A DNA stretch of 64,000 nucleotides from the NCBI GenBank assembly GCA_020523905.1, contig JAJAPZ010000003.1, positions 1-64,000 of the forward strand. The letters run 5' to 3'. A program made the translations under genes and the position numbers. The DNA is from Candidatus Obscuribacterium magneticum (lineage in GTDB: Bacteria > Elusimicrobiota > Elusimicrobia > F11). The notes under the pieces are model-generated. The model saw only the letters and a list, made by a program, of their open reading frames with translations. It made no database searches and had not been told where the DNA came from. Of this stretch, positions 47,164 to 55,865 are shown one piece after another; position 1 is the first letter of the stretch; every line of letters begins with the position of its first letter.

Positions 47164-49325
47164 TCGGCAGCCCTCCACCGCTTCTAACCAAACCCCCTAC
47201 ACCCCAACAATCCAACATCCATTTTGAAACCCCCCTTCAATATCTGAAAGGCGTCGGGCCACAGAAGGCGACCCTCTTAAAAAAACTGGGCCTTGGAACC
47301 GTCGAAGATCTTCTTTTCTATTTCCCCCGTAATCACGAGGACCGGCGGCTTTCCCCCATCAAAGAAGCGTTTCTGGGAAGTAAGGTCGCCATCAAAGGGA
47401 AAGTCCAATCGTTCGAGTTTCGGCGAGTGGGCAAATCTCTCGGCCAAGCCACGGCCTGGCTTCATGACGGGACGGTTTCCATCCAGGCCGTCTGGTTCAA
47501 ACATTTGTCCTATCAATACGATGTCTTTGCACCATTAAAAAAACACTTACAACCGGGCCAGGAAATTTTCGTTTATGGAACCGTGGAAGGCAGCGTTCAC
47601 GGCCCTGCCATCAATGTGGAAGACTACGAGCTTTCCTTGGGCACCGCTCCCTGGCACTTTGATCGCATCGTCCCAATTTATCCCATGACGGAAGGCCTTC
47701 CCGAGCGATGGTTCCGGCATCTGGTGGTATCGGTTGTCCTTCAACAAGCCTCCATGATCCCCGAGATTCTTCCGGAAAGACTTCGGACCCTCCATCAACT
47801 CCTGCCCTTAAAGGAGGCCGTTCGTGCCTATCACCTTCCTGAAAACTTGGCCCAGCGAGACAAGGCCCGTGAGCGACTGGCCTTCGATGAATTCTTTTTT
47901 CTGGAGCTGGCTCTCGCGCAAAACCGGCAGAATCGGGAACGCCTTTCAAAAGGGTACGCCCTCCAACCCCATCGAACGCTTCTGACTCCCTTCAAAAAGG
48001 CCCTCGGCTACGAATTCACAAAATCACAGATCCGGGTGATCAACGAAATCTTCCGCGATATGGCGAGACCGAAGCCGATGCACCGCTTGCTCCAGGGCGA
48101 TGTCGGTTCTGGGAAGACCGTGGTGGCCCTTTCCGCCGCCCTCCTGGCCATTGAAAACGAGAAGCAGGTGGCCTTCCTGGCCCCGACGGAAATTCTGGCC
48201 GCCCAACACGCGTTGACGATCTCGGCCTTCTTCCGGAACCTCCCCGTGCGCTGGGCTTTGCTCACCAGCTCGACCGCAAGCTCGGATCGAAAAAAAATCC
48301 TTGATGAACTGGCCAGCGGGCGGCTTCACCTTCTTATTGGAACCCACGCCATGCTGGAAGAAGATGTCCGGTTCAAACAATTGGCCCTTGTCATCATCGA
48401 TGAACAACACCGGTTCGGGGTCCGGCAAAGGGAACGGCTATTAAAGAAGAAAGAGGACGTCCTCATCGGCGGTCACCACCCGGACGTCCTTATTATGACG
48501 GCCACCCCCATCCCCCGAACGCTCTGTCTCACCCTCTACGGTGACCTGGATGTTTCCGTTATCAACGAAATGCCGGCCGGCCGACAGGCGATCAAAACGC
48601 TCATGATGAACGAAGAAAACGCCATGGAGGAGGTGAAAAAAAGCGTTGCGGAAGGGCGGCAAGCCTACATTGTCTTCCCCTTGATCGAGGAATCCGATCT
48701 TCTCACTCAACAACGGGGAAAGCTGATCCGGGCGGCCAAGCACGAATTCCAAAAATTGGCGGACCGATTCCCGCACATTTCCATAGGCCTTCTCCATGGG
48801 CAAATGAAGGGGGAAGAGAAAAAAAGGGGATTGGACGCCTTTCGACGGCATGAGATCGCCATTCTTGTGTCCACCCCCGTCATCGAGGTCGGCATCGACG
48901 TTCCGAACGCCAACACAATGGTCATCGTCAATCCCGAACGGTTCGGCCTGGCCCAGCTCCATCAACTGCGCGGTCGTGTGGGCCGGGGTCCCCACGCCTC
49001 GCAATGCCTCCTGGTCGTCCATGAAAACGAACCCGTTCCGGAACGCCTGCGCCTCTTTTGCGATCTCATGGATGGTTTTCGACTCGCCGAAGAAGATTTA
49101 AAATTGCGGGGGCCCGGAGAATTGCTGGGAGAGGCGCAACACGGTTTGCCTCTTTTTAAAGTGGGGGACCTTTTTCGGGATGGGCTTTTGATACAACAAA
49201 CGCGGGACGCCGCCAAAAGTCTCAGTGAAGGTCAGATCCCGCTCACGATGGTCGAATTTAACGACCTCAACAACAGGCTTCAGAAACAATTCGGAAATAA
49301 ATTGACGCTCTCAAAAGTGGGTTAA
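47160..49325 (+). CDS. recG: ATP-dependent DNA helicase RecG
   Basis: A 721-residue superfamily 2 helicase that remodels stalled forks and Holliday junctions. An N-terminal wedge/OB domain (LKGVGPQKATLLKKLG near 25-40, FYFPRNHEDRR) precedes the motor. Walker A is GDVGSGKT with Lys319, the box is DEQHRFGVRQR, and the TATPIPRTL and QLRGRVGRG motifs follow. Full length. It begins inside the preceding gene's stop (ATGA). Confidence 0.96.
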   Translation: MIGSPPPLLTKPPTPQQSNIHFETPLQYLKGVGPQKATLLKKLGLGTVEDLLFYFPRNHEDRRLSPIKEAFLGSKVAIKGKVQSFEFRRVGKSLGQATAWLHDGTVSIQAVWFKHLSYQYDVFAPLKKHLQPGQEIFVYGTVEGSVHGPAINVEDYELSLGTAPWHFDRIVPIYPMTEGLPERWFRHLVVSVVLQQASMIPEILPERLRTLHQLLPLKEAVRAYHLPENLAQRDKARERLAFDEFFFLELALAQNRQNRERLSKGYALQPHRTLLTPFKKALGYEFTKSQIRVINEIFRDMARPKPMHRLLQGDVGSGKTVVALSAALLAIENEKQVAFLAPTEILAAQHALTISAFFRNLPVRWALLTSSTASSDRKKILDELASGRLHLLIGTHAMLEEDVRFKQLALVIIDEQHRFGVRQRERLLKKKEDVLIGGHHPDVLIMTATPIPRTLCLTLYGDLDVSVINEMPAGRQAIKTLMMNEENAMEEVKKSVAEGRQAYIVFPLIEESDLLTQQRGKLIRAAKHEFQKLADRFPHISIGLLHGQMKGEEKKRGLDAFRRHEIAILVSTPVIEVGIDVPNANTMVIVNPERFGLAQLHQLRGRVGRGPHASQCLLVVHENEPVPERLRLFCDLMDGFRLAEEDLKLRGPGELLGEAQHGLPLFKVGDLFRDGLLIQQTRDAAKSLSEGQIPLTMVEFNDLNNRLQKQFGNKLTLSKVG

Positions 49326-49328
49326 CAA

Positions 49329-49844
49329 ATGCGAACAATCCAACATCGAAAAAGAATTGCCATTTATCCAGGCACCTTTGACCCCATCACAAACGGCCAC
49401 CTCGACATCTTAGCGCGGGCCTCGCAAATCTTTGATGAGATCATCGTAGCCCTGGTGGAAAATACAACGAAATCAACGATGTTTTCTTTGCTTGAAAGGC
49501 ACCATTTCCTCAAGCAAGCCGTCGCTGCACGGGCCTTCGGTTGCCCTGTACGAGTTGAAACGTTCAAGGGGCTTTTGGTCGACTTCGCTAAACGGAAAAA
49601 GGCCCCCATTATCGTCCGCGGCCTGCGAGCGGTGTCGGATTTCGAATACGAATTCCAGATGGCCCTCATGAACCGGCATCAATCGGCACAAATCGAAACC
49701 GTTTTTCTCATGCCGGATGAAAAATATGTCTACCTCTCGTCGTCAATGGTAAAGGAAGTGGGGCATCACCAGGGCAACCTAAAATCTTTTCTCCCCAAAC
49801 CGGTCCTCATGGCCATCCGGGAAAAACTTCGGCATCGCACTTAG
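49329..49844 (+). CDS. coaD: Phosphopantetheine adenylyltransferase
   Basis: A 171-residue nucleotidyltransferase of coenzyme A synthesis. The PGTFDPITNGHLDI motif holds the catalytic His24 (T/HxGH class), and SSSMVKEVG closes the active site. It lies 3 bp after recG, so it shares that transcript. A short basic N-terminal extension (MRTIQHRKR) is slightly longer than usual. Confidence 0.95.
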   Translation: MRTIQHRKRIAIYPGTFDPITNGHLDILARASQIFDEIIVALVENTTKSTMFSLLERHHFLKQAVAARAFGCPVRVETFKGLLVDFAKRKKAPIIVRGLRAVSDFEYEFQMALMNRHQSAQIETVFLMPDEKYVYLSSSMVKEVGHHQGNLKSFLPKPVLMAIREKLRHRT

Positions 49845-49877
49845 TTTGAACAACGTCCCTCGATTCCTTCAATTCTT

Positions 49878-51611
49878 ATGACGTTTCAATCTTTTACGAA
49901 ATCAACCATCGCCCCCTATTTGATTCTCACTCTTTTCGGCTTTCTCTCCTTTGGCCCCGCCCTGCGCGTGGGTTTTCTTTGGGATGATCATGAAATGATC
50001 GAGAACAACCAACATATAAAAAAGCTCACGGTAGAAAACTTAAAATACATCTTCACCCACGACGCCTTTGACGGAAAAGGAGATCCGTATTACCGCCCTC
50101 TCCAAACGCTGTTCAACATGGGGGACTATCATATCTGGAAACTGAATCCTTTCGGATACCATCTCACCAATTTCTTTCTTCACATCCTCAATGTCTGTCT
50201 GCTTTTTTTCTGCCTGAAGCGGCTCTTAAGATCTCCCCCACTTGCCTTTCTAACCTCGTTGTTCTTCTCTCTCCACCCCATTAATGTCGAACAGCAACTG
50301 ATTATTGCGGGGCGAGCCGAACTCATGGCACTGGCCTTTGGCTTTCTTTCCTGGGCCTTGGTTATGCAAAAAACCGTGCGAGGCCTTTGGGGAGCCCTCT
50401 TTTTTTATGTTTTGGCTTGCTTGAGTAAAGAAACGGGAATAGTTTTCCCGATTTTCATGTTTCTTGGGGGCCTTTTGAATGGCAACTTCCGCTGGCCTTG
50501 GAAAACGTACCTCTTGTTTGGTTTCCTCGCCGCCATTTATCTTTCCATGCGCTTTTCTCTCATCCCCTATGATGTCTCCACTCCTTCTCTCCACGATCTC
50601 ATCCTTTTTTTCACAAGGGACCTCCCAACCATTCTGATCACCTACATGCGAATTCTTGTTTTCCCGACGGATCTCCACTCCCATCGACGCATGCTCTTTG
50701 TCAAGCCATTGATGTACATAAGCCCAACGCTCCTTTTGATGGCTCTGCTGTGGGCCTCCTTTAAAAAGTCGCGTGTGGTCTGGTTTTCAATGGGATGGTT
50801 TATGATGGGGCTTCTGCCCAAAATGCCCATTTTGGCCACCAACTCCTTGATGCTGGACCACTGGGCTTACATCAGCGGAATAGGCGTTTATTTGATAATC
50901 GCCCAGGGGTTGTTGTTTCTCTTGAAGCGGGGCGGGAAAGCAAGCGGAATGGGAATCGCGCTCACGGGAGGGATCCTTCTCTTTTGGATGGGAATGACAT
51001 GGGGCAACATCCGTAACAGAAATACCGATAAAAAAATGTATGAATGGGCGCTTCGACATCCAACCTCGTCCCACGTGCGATACAACCTCGGATTGATTTA
51101 CTATCAGGAAGGAAAATACATGGAGGCAAAACGACTTTTTGAAGAATCCTTGCGAATCAATCCAGACAACCTGGTCACGGCCAACGGGCTCGCCTTGACC
51201 CTATGGAAATTGGGAGAGAAAAACGAGGCGGTCCAAACCCTTTCAACGTGGATCGAACGTAAACCGGGTCACGCACAATCCTATATCAATCGAGCCATCC
51301 TTCTTCGCGGCCAAAAGGGACTGGCGGACATCAACAAAGCGCTGGGAATCAATCCCCGCCATGAAAGGGCCTGGCTCATCAAAGCCGGTCTTTTGTACGA
51401 AGCGGGATTAAAAATCGGATCGATCGAAGCCTACAAGAAAGCCCTTCAAATTAATCCGACGAACGATAAGGCATTATGCGATGTGGGAACGCTTTATCAG
51501 GAACTCGGAGATATCCCGACAGCGACACAATATTGGACCGAGGCCCTCTCCATCAATCCAAATAATCCGTTGGCAAAAGAAAACCTGAAGCGTTGGTCCG
51601 CTTTAAAATAA
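49878..51611 (+). CDS. GT-C membrane glycosyltransferase-like protein with C-terminal TPRs
   Basis: A 577-residue protein with about 10 membrane helices in residues 1-385, then TPR repeats (about 390-570; NLGLIYYQEGKYMEAKRLFEESLRINPDN). The first periplasmic loop has WDDHEMIENNQHIK, the acidic pair expected of GT-C enzymes, and the YYRPLQTLFNMGDYHIWKLNPFGYHLTN block. This matches TMTC-like O-mannosyltransferases, which use polyprenyl-phosphate sugars and carry TPRs. The substrate is unknown. It is separated by 140 bp and a promoter from the pilus operon, so a role in pilin or surface-protein glycosylation is plausible but unproven. Confidence 0.8.
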   Translation: MTFQSFTKSTIAPYLILTLFGFLSFGPALRVGFLWDDHEMIENNQHIKKLTVENLKYIFTHDAFDGKGDPYYRPLQTLFNMGDYHIWKLNPFGYHLTNFFLHILNVCLLFFCLKRLLRSPPLAFLTSLFFSLHPINVEQQLIIAGRAELMALAFGFLSWALVMQKTVRGLWGALFFYVLACLSKETGIVFPIFMFLGGLLNGNFRWPWKTYLLFGFLAAIYLSMRFSLIPYDVSTPSLHDLILFFTRDLPTILITYMRILVFPTDLHSHRRMLFVKPLMYISPTLLLMALLWASFKKSRVVWFSMGWFMMGLLPKMPILATNSLMLDHWAYISGIGVYLIIAQGLLFLLKRGGKASGMGIALTGGILLFWMGMTWGNIRNRNTDKKMYEWALRHPTSSHVRYNLGLIYYQEGKYMEAKRLFEESLRINPDNLVTANGLALTLWKLGEKNEAVQTLSTWIERKPGHAQSYINRAILLRGQKGLADINKALGINPRHERAWLIKAGLLYEAGLKIGSIEAYKKALQINPTNDKALCDVGTLYQELGDIPTATQYWTEALSINPNNPLAKENLKRWSALK

Positions 51612-51637
51612 CCGCGTGAGCTGAAATATATTGTGTC

Positions 51638-51666
51638 TTGACATAAAATTGTACTAGGGATAAATT
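51638..51666 (+). promoter_or_regulatory. Probable promoter of pilB-pilT-pilC
   Basis: A perfect -35 TTGACA (51638-51643) is followed at 17 bp by TAAATT (51661-51666), a 4-of-6 match to the -10. The pilB start is 85 bp further on. No other strong signal is seen in the 140-base gap. Confidence 0.5.
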
Positions 51667-51751
51667 TCTTTTGTGCAAGAATTCATCGAATCCCTTTTCA
51701 ATCAAGGATACAGCGCTCCGTGTCTCGGCCATGGTTTCGAGGTTTAAATAA

Positions 51752-53533
51752 ATGGGTGTCCGATATTTAAACACATCGCGAAAAAGACTGGGCGATTATC
51801 TCGTCGACCTGGGTTTTATCACGGAAGAGCAACTTAATGAAGCCCTCAAGGAACAAAAAGAAAAAGGGGGGAAACTGGGGGCCATTCTCATACAACTCGG
51901 CCATCTAACAGAAGACATACTCCTGGCTGTCCTCGGCAAACAAACGGGCGTTTCTTACGTCTCCCTTACAGAGTATGGGGACATTCCCGAGGACGCCATT
52001 AAAATGGTCCCGGAAACGATCGCCAAAAACCAGATGCTCATTCCCATTAAAAAAGAGGGCAATCTTCTGACCATTGCGATCGCCGATCCCCTCAATGTTT
52101 TCGCCACGGACGATTTGAAATTACTCACCGGCTGCGACATTCGCATGGTCGTGGCCTCCGACAACGACATCAAAACCGCCCTGGATAAATACTACACCAA
52201 GAAGAAAAAGAAAAGGGTTTCCACGGACTCCGAATTAAAAGACGCCGTGAATCAAATCACCCAAATGGATCTCTCGACCCTCGATTCCAGCGCTCAGGTC
52301 GAGTTCATTAAGGACAGCATTTTCGATGTGGAAGAGGAGGGGGAATCCGCTCCCGCCATCAAATTAACGAACATGATTCTGTCCGAAGCGGTGGCCAAAG
52401 GGGCCTCCGACATTCACATCGAACCGCAGGACAAAAAACTGGTGGTTCGCTTCAGGATCGACGGCGTTTTACATGAGCAACCCTCACCTCCCAAAAGGGC
52501 GGCCGCCTCCCTGACGTCCCGCTTGAAAGTGATGGCGGACATCGACATTTCAGAGCGCCGCATTCCACAGGATGGGAGAACAAAAATCCACATGGAAGGC
52601 CGGGATCTGGACATTCGCGTCTCTACCATTCCCACTGTCTTTGGAGAGAAAATCGTCTTACGGCTCCTGGACCCCGAGGGCCTCACCTTGGACATGACAC
52701 AACTTGGTTTCGACGAAAAGGAATTGACTCTTTTTAAGAAACACATTGAAGCTCCCTATGGCATGATTCTTGTCACCGGGCCGACAGGTTCCGGAAAAAC
52801 AACCACCTTATACTCCGCCCTGGCCGCCCTGAATCAACCTCATGTCAATATCGTCACTATTGAAGAACCGGTGGAATACATTTTGCCCGGCATCAACCAG
52901 GTTCAAGCCAAACCGGATATTGGTCTCACCTTCGCCGCCGGCCTCCGGGCTTTCTTGCGTCAAGATCCCGATATCGTCATGCTGGGAGAAATCCGCGATA
53001 AAGAAACGGCTGAAATTGCCGGAAACGCCGCCCTGACCGGTCACCTCGTGTTGACCACGGTCCACACCAACGATGCGGCCAGCACCGTCATTCGCCTCCT
53101 AAACATGGGCGTGGAACCGGTCCTTATTTCGGCGACCCTGCGGCTCATTGTCGCCCAACGATTGCTCCGTAAAGTCTGCTCCCAATGCCGAGTTCCTTAT
53201 GAAGTCACCGTAGAGGAACTCTCTGGATTGGGGGTGACGCTCCAGCTTTCCTCCAGCACAAAAATCAGGCTCTTTAAGGGGAAAGGATGCGAAATGTGCC
53301 ATAATTCGGGATATAAAGGCCGTGTTGGAATCTACGAAGTGTTGGAAGTGAATGAAGAAATGAGACAATTGGTCGTCAAACAAGCGCCCCCGTATGAAAT
53401 TCGGGCGGCCGCCTCTCGAACGGGACTTGAAACCCTTCGCGAAGCCGCGGTTAAAAAATTATTTGCGGGGATCACCAGTCTTGAAGAAGTCATTCGCGTT
53501 ACGCTCTCCGATAGCGAGGTGTCATCGCAATGA
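51752..53533 (+). CDS. pilB: Type IV pilus extension ATPase PilB
   Basis: A 593-residue secretion ATPase. An N-terminal MshEN-like region (about 5-150; RLGDYLVDLGFITEEQLNEAL), which in relatives may bind cyclic di-GMP, is followed by the ATPase core. Walker A is GPTGSGKTT with Lys349; the Asp/His box is present (VEYILPGINQ, GEIRDKETAEIA). A zinc tetracysteine is present (CSQC ... CEMC). It powers pilus assembly. It overlaps pilT by 4 bp. Confidence 0.94.
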   Translation: MGVRYLNTSRKRLGDYLVDLGFITEEQLNEALKEQKEKGGKLGAILIQLGHLTEDILLAVLGKQTGVSYVSLTEYGDIPEDAIKMVPETIAKNQMLIPIKKEGNLLTIAIADPLNVFATDDLKLLTGCDIRMVVASDNDIKTALDKYYTKKKKKRVSTDSELKDAVNQITQMDLSTLDSSAQVEFIKDSIFDVEEEGESAPAIKLTNMILSEAVAKGASDIHIEPQDKKLVVRFRIDGVLHEQPSPPKRAAASLTSRLKVMADIDISERRIPQDGRTKIHMEGRDLDIRVSTIPTVFGEKIVLRLLDPEGLTLDMTQLGFDEKELTLFKKHIEAPYGMILVTGPTGSGKTTTLYSALAALNQPHVNIVTIEEPVEYILPGINQVQAKPDIGLTFAAGLRAFLRQDPDIVMLGEIRDKETAEIAGNAALTGHLVLTTVHTNDAASTVIRLLNMGVEPVLISATLRLIVAQRLLRKVCSQCRVPYEVTVEELSGLGVTLQLSSSTKIRLFKGKGCEMCHNSGYKGRVGIYEVLEVNEEMRQLVVKQAPPYEIRAAASRTGLETLREAAVKKLFAGITSLEEVIRVTLSDSEVSSQ

Positions 53534-54612
53534 TCAACATGAGCGACTTGCTGTTGATGATGGTCCAGAAACGGGCCTCCGACCTGCATTTAACAGCCGG
53601 GGCGCCTCCCATGCTTCGGATTGATGGGCATGTCGTCCCCACCCCTTTTGAGAAATTAACGCCAGAAGTCTGCCAGCGACTCATCTACTCCCTTTTGACC
53701 GATCAGCAACGACAATCCTTCGAAGCAAAAAACGAACTGGACCTTTCTTTCGGTATTAAAGGCATCGGGCGGGTCCGCATGAACGTCTTCCGCCAGCGGA
53801 TGAGTGTGGGAGCGGCCCTGCGCGCGATCCCCTCCACCTTCCGGACGTTCGAAGAGTTGGGGATTCCGGAAGTGATTTATGAAACACTAAAGCTCCCCCG
53901 TGGTTTGATTCTTGTCACCGGTCCGACGGGCTCCGGGAAATCAACAACCCTGGCGACCATGATTGATTACCTGAACGAAAACAGGGATGGCCACATCATC
54001 ACCATCGAAGACCCCATCGAATTTCTTCACCAACATAAAAAATGTATCATCAATCAGCGCGAAATCGGTCAAGACACAGGCAGTTTTACGACGGCTCTCA
54101 AGTATGTCTTGCGACAAGACCCCGATGTTATTCTGATCGGGGAAATGCGGGATTTGGAAACGATCCAGGCCGCCATTACCATCGCGGAGACAGGACATTT
54201 GGTATTAACCACCTTACACACCAATGACGCCCCCACCACCATTAACAGAATCATAGATGTTTTTCCGAGCCATCAACAGCTTCAGGTCCGCAACCAACTT
54301 TCCTTTGTTATTCAGGCCGTCATATGCCAAATGCTGATGCCCCACGTTTCAGGGACGGGGCTCGTTCTATCGAGCGAAGTGATGATCGCTACCCACGCCA
54401 TCAAGAATTTGATTCGGGAGGGCAAGGCGGAACAGATTCCCATGTTGATACAAACGGGGGGAAAGCACGGCATGCAAACCATGAACCAGTCCTTGGTCGA
54501 ATTAACAATCAAGAGGAAGATCTCACAAACAGAGGCCGTGGACAATTCCTCTGATATTGAGGAATTGAAAAAACTGATTGCCCAGCGAACCCAATCCGCC
54601 ATTCCCAAGTAA
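53530..54612 (+). CDS. pilT: Type IV pilus retraction ATPase PilT
   Basis: A 360-residue hexameric ATPase. Walker A GPTGSGKST has Lys137; EDPIEFLH, REIGQDT and GEMRDLETIQAAI follow. No zinc tetracysteine, as expected for PilT. Retraction would support twitching and DNA uptake. It overlaps pilB and precedes pilC by 20 bp, the usual pilBTC order. Confidence 0.94.
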   Translation: MINMSDLLLMMVQKRASDLHLTAGAPPMLRIDGHVVPTPFEKLTPEVCQRLIYSLLTDQQRQSFEAKNELDLSFGIKGIGRVRMNVFRQRMSVGAALRAIPSTFRTFEELGIPEVIYETLKLPRGLILVTGPTGSGKSTTLATMIDYLNENRDGHIITIEDPIEFLHQHKKCIINQREIGQDTGSFTTALKYVLRQDPDVILIGEMRDLETIQAAITIAETGHLVLTTLHTNDAPTTINRIIDVFPSHQQLQVRNQLSFVIQAVICQMLMPHVSGTGLVLSSEVMIATHAIKNLIREGKAEQIPMLIQTGGKHGMQTMNQSLVELTIKRKISQTEAVDNSSDIEELKKLIAQRTQSAIPK

Positions 54613-54632
54613 GGAAATCTAAGGAGAGAACC

Positions 54633-55859
54633 GTGCCAGCCTTTGCTTACAAAGCTCGAATGATCACCGGCAGCATGACCGAAGGCGTCATCAGCGCCAA
54701 CAATCAGAAGACCGCCATCGACGAACTTCGAAAGCAAAAACTGACGCCTGTCGAAGTCAAGGAATCGTCGAAATCGCTGCTTGAAATTTTTGAGGCCATC
54801 AATCCCTTCAAACCAAAAGTCCACCCCAAGGACCTGGTTTTGTTTTCCCGTCAACTCTCCACGCTTGTTTCCGCCGGCGTTCCCTTGGTGCAGGGATTGA
54901 CCATCTTGGAAGAACAAGTGGAAACCAAGGTTTTTAAAGGCATCATCCATGCCGTGCGGGAAGATATCGAGTCCGGCCAATCCATCACAGACGCCTTGAG
55001 GAAACACCCCTCAGCCTTTGAAGAACTCTATGTCTCCATGATCAAAGCCGGGGAAGTCGGCGGTATTCTGGATACCATCTTGGAACGGTTGTCCGCATAT
55101 CTGGAGGCCGCCGAGGTTCTCAAGGGAAAAGTGAAGGGGGCCATGATGTATCCCGTCGTCGTGAGCACCATCGCCGCGGGCGTCACCCTCTTCCTCATCA
55201 TGGGTGTCATTCCCACCTTCACAAAAATATTTGCTGGATTCGGCGCCGAATTGCCCATGATGACCCAAATATTGATCGATTTGTCGGATTTTCTTAGAAA
55301 ATTTTGGTACGTCGTGTTTGCTGTTCCTGTCGCTTTTTTTGTCGCTCTCAAACAATGGCGCAAAACGGAGCAAGGACATCGCAACGTCGATGCACTCCTT
55401 CTTAAACTGCCCATCTTTGGAATCATTCTCAAAAAAGTGGCTGTTGCCAAATTCACGCGGACTCTGGGAACCCTCATTAAATCCGGCGTGCCCATTCTCC
55501 AAGCCCTGGAAACAGTGGCCAAAACAGCCGGTAATCGGGTCATCGAAATCGCGATCATGACGTCGCGCGAAGCAGTGAAAGAAGGGGAACGGATCGCCAC
55601 GCCTCTTAAAAAATCAAACATTTTTCCTCCCATGGTCATCCAGATGGTCGCCATCGGCGAAGAAACCGGCAACCTCGACACGATGCTCAACAAGATTGCC
55701 GATTTTTACGACCAAGAGGTGGACACGGCAGTGAAAGGCCTCACCTCCATGATTGAACCCTTGATCATCGTGATCATGGGAGCCGTCATTGGATTTATCG
55801 TCGTTGCCATGTTCATGCCGATGTTCGAACTCGGGAATCTGGCCAGCCGGGAGGGCTAA
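54633..55859 (+). CDS. pilC: Type IV pilus inner-membrane platform protein PilC
   Basis: A 408-residue protein with two T2SS-F cytoplasmic domains (about 70-195 and 275-395) and three membrane helices (about 170-195, 220-245, 375-400). FSRQLSTLVSAGVPLVQGL and KFTRTLGTLIKSGVPIL are the paired family motifs, and GEETGNLDTML closes the second. GTG start follows AAGGAGAGAA. It couples the ATPases to the growing pilus. Confidence 0.94.
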   Translation: MPAFAYKARMITGSMTEGVISANNQKTAIDELRKQKLTPVEVKESSKSLLEIFEAINPFKPKVHPKDLVLFSRQLSTLVSAGVPLVQGLTILEEQVETKVFKGIIHAVREDIESGQSITDALRKHPSAFEELYVSMIKAGEVGGILDTILERLSAYLEAAEVLKGKVKGAMMYPVVVSTIAAGVTLFLIMGVIPTFTKIFAGFGAELPMMTQILIDLSDFLRKFWYVVFAVPVAFFVALKQWRKTEQGHRNVDALLLKLPIFGIILKKVAVAKFTRTLGTLIKSGVPILQALETVAKTAGNRVIEIAIMTSREAVKEGERIATPLKKSNIFPPMVIQMVAIGEETGNLDTMLNKIADFYDQEVDTAVKGLTSMIEPLIIVIMGAVIGFIVVAMFMPMFELGNLASREG

Positions 55860-55865
55860 AACGTA

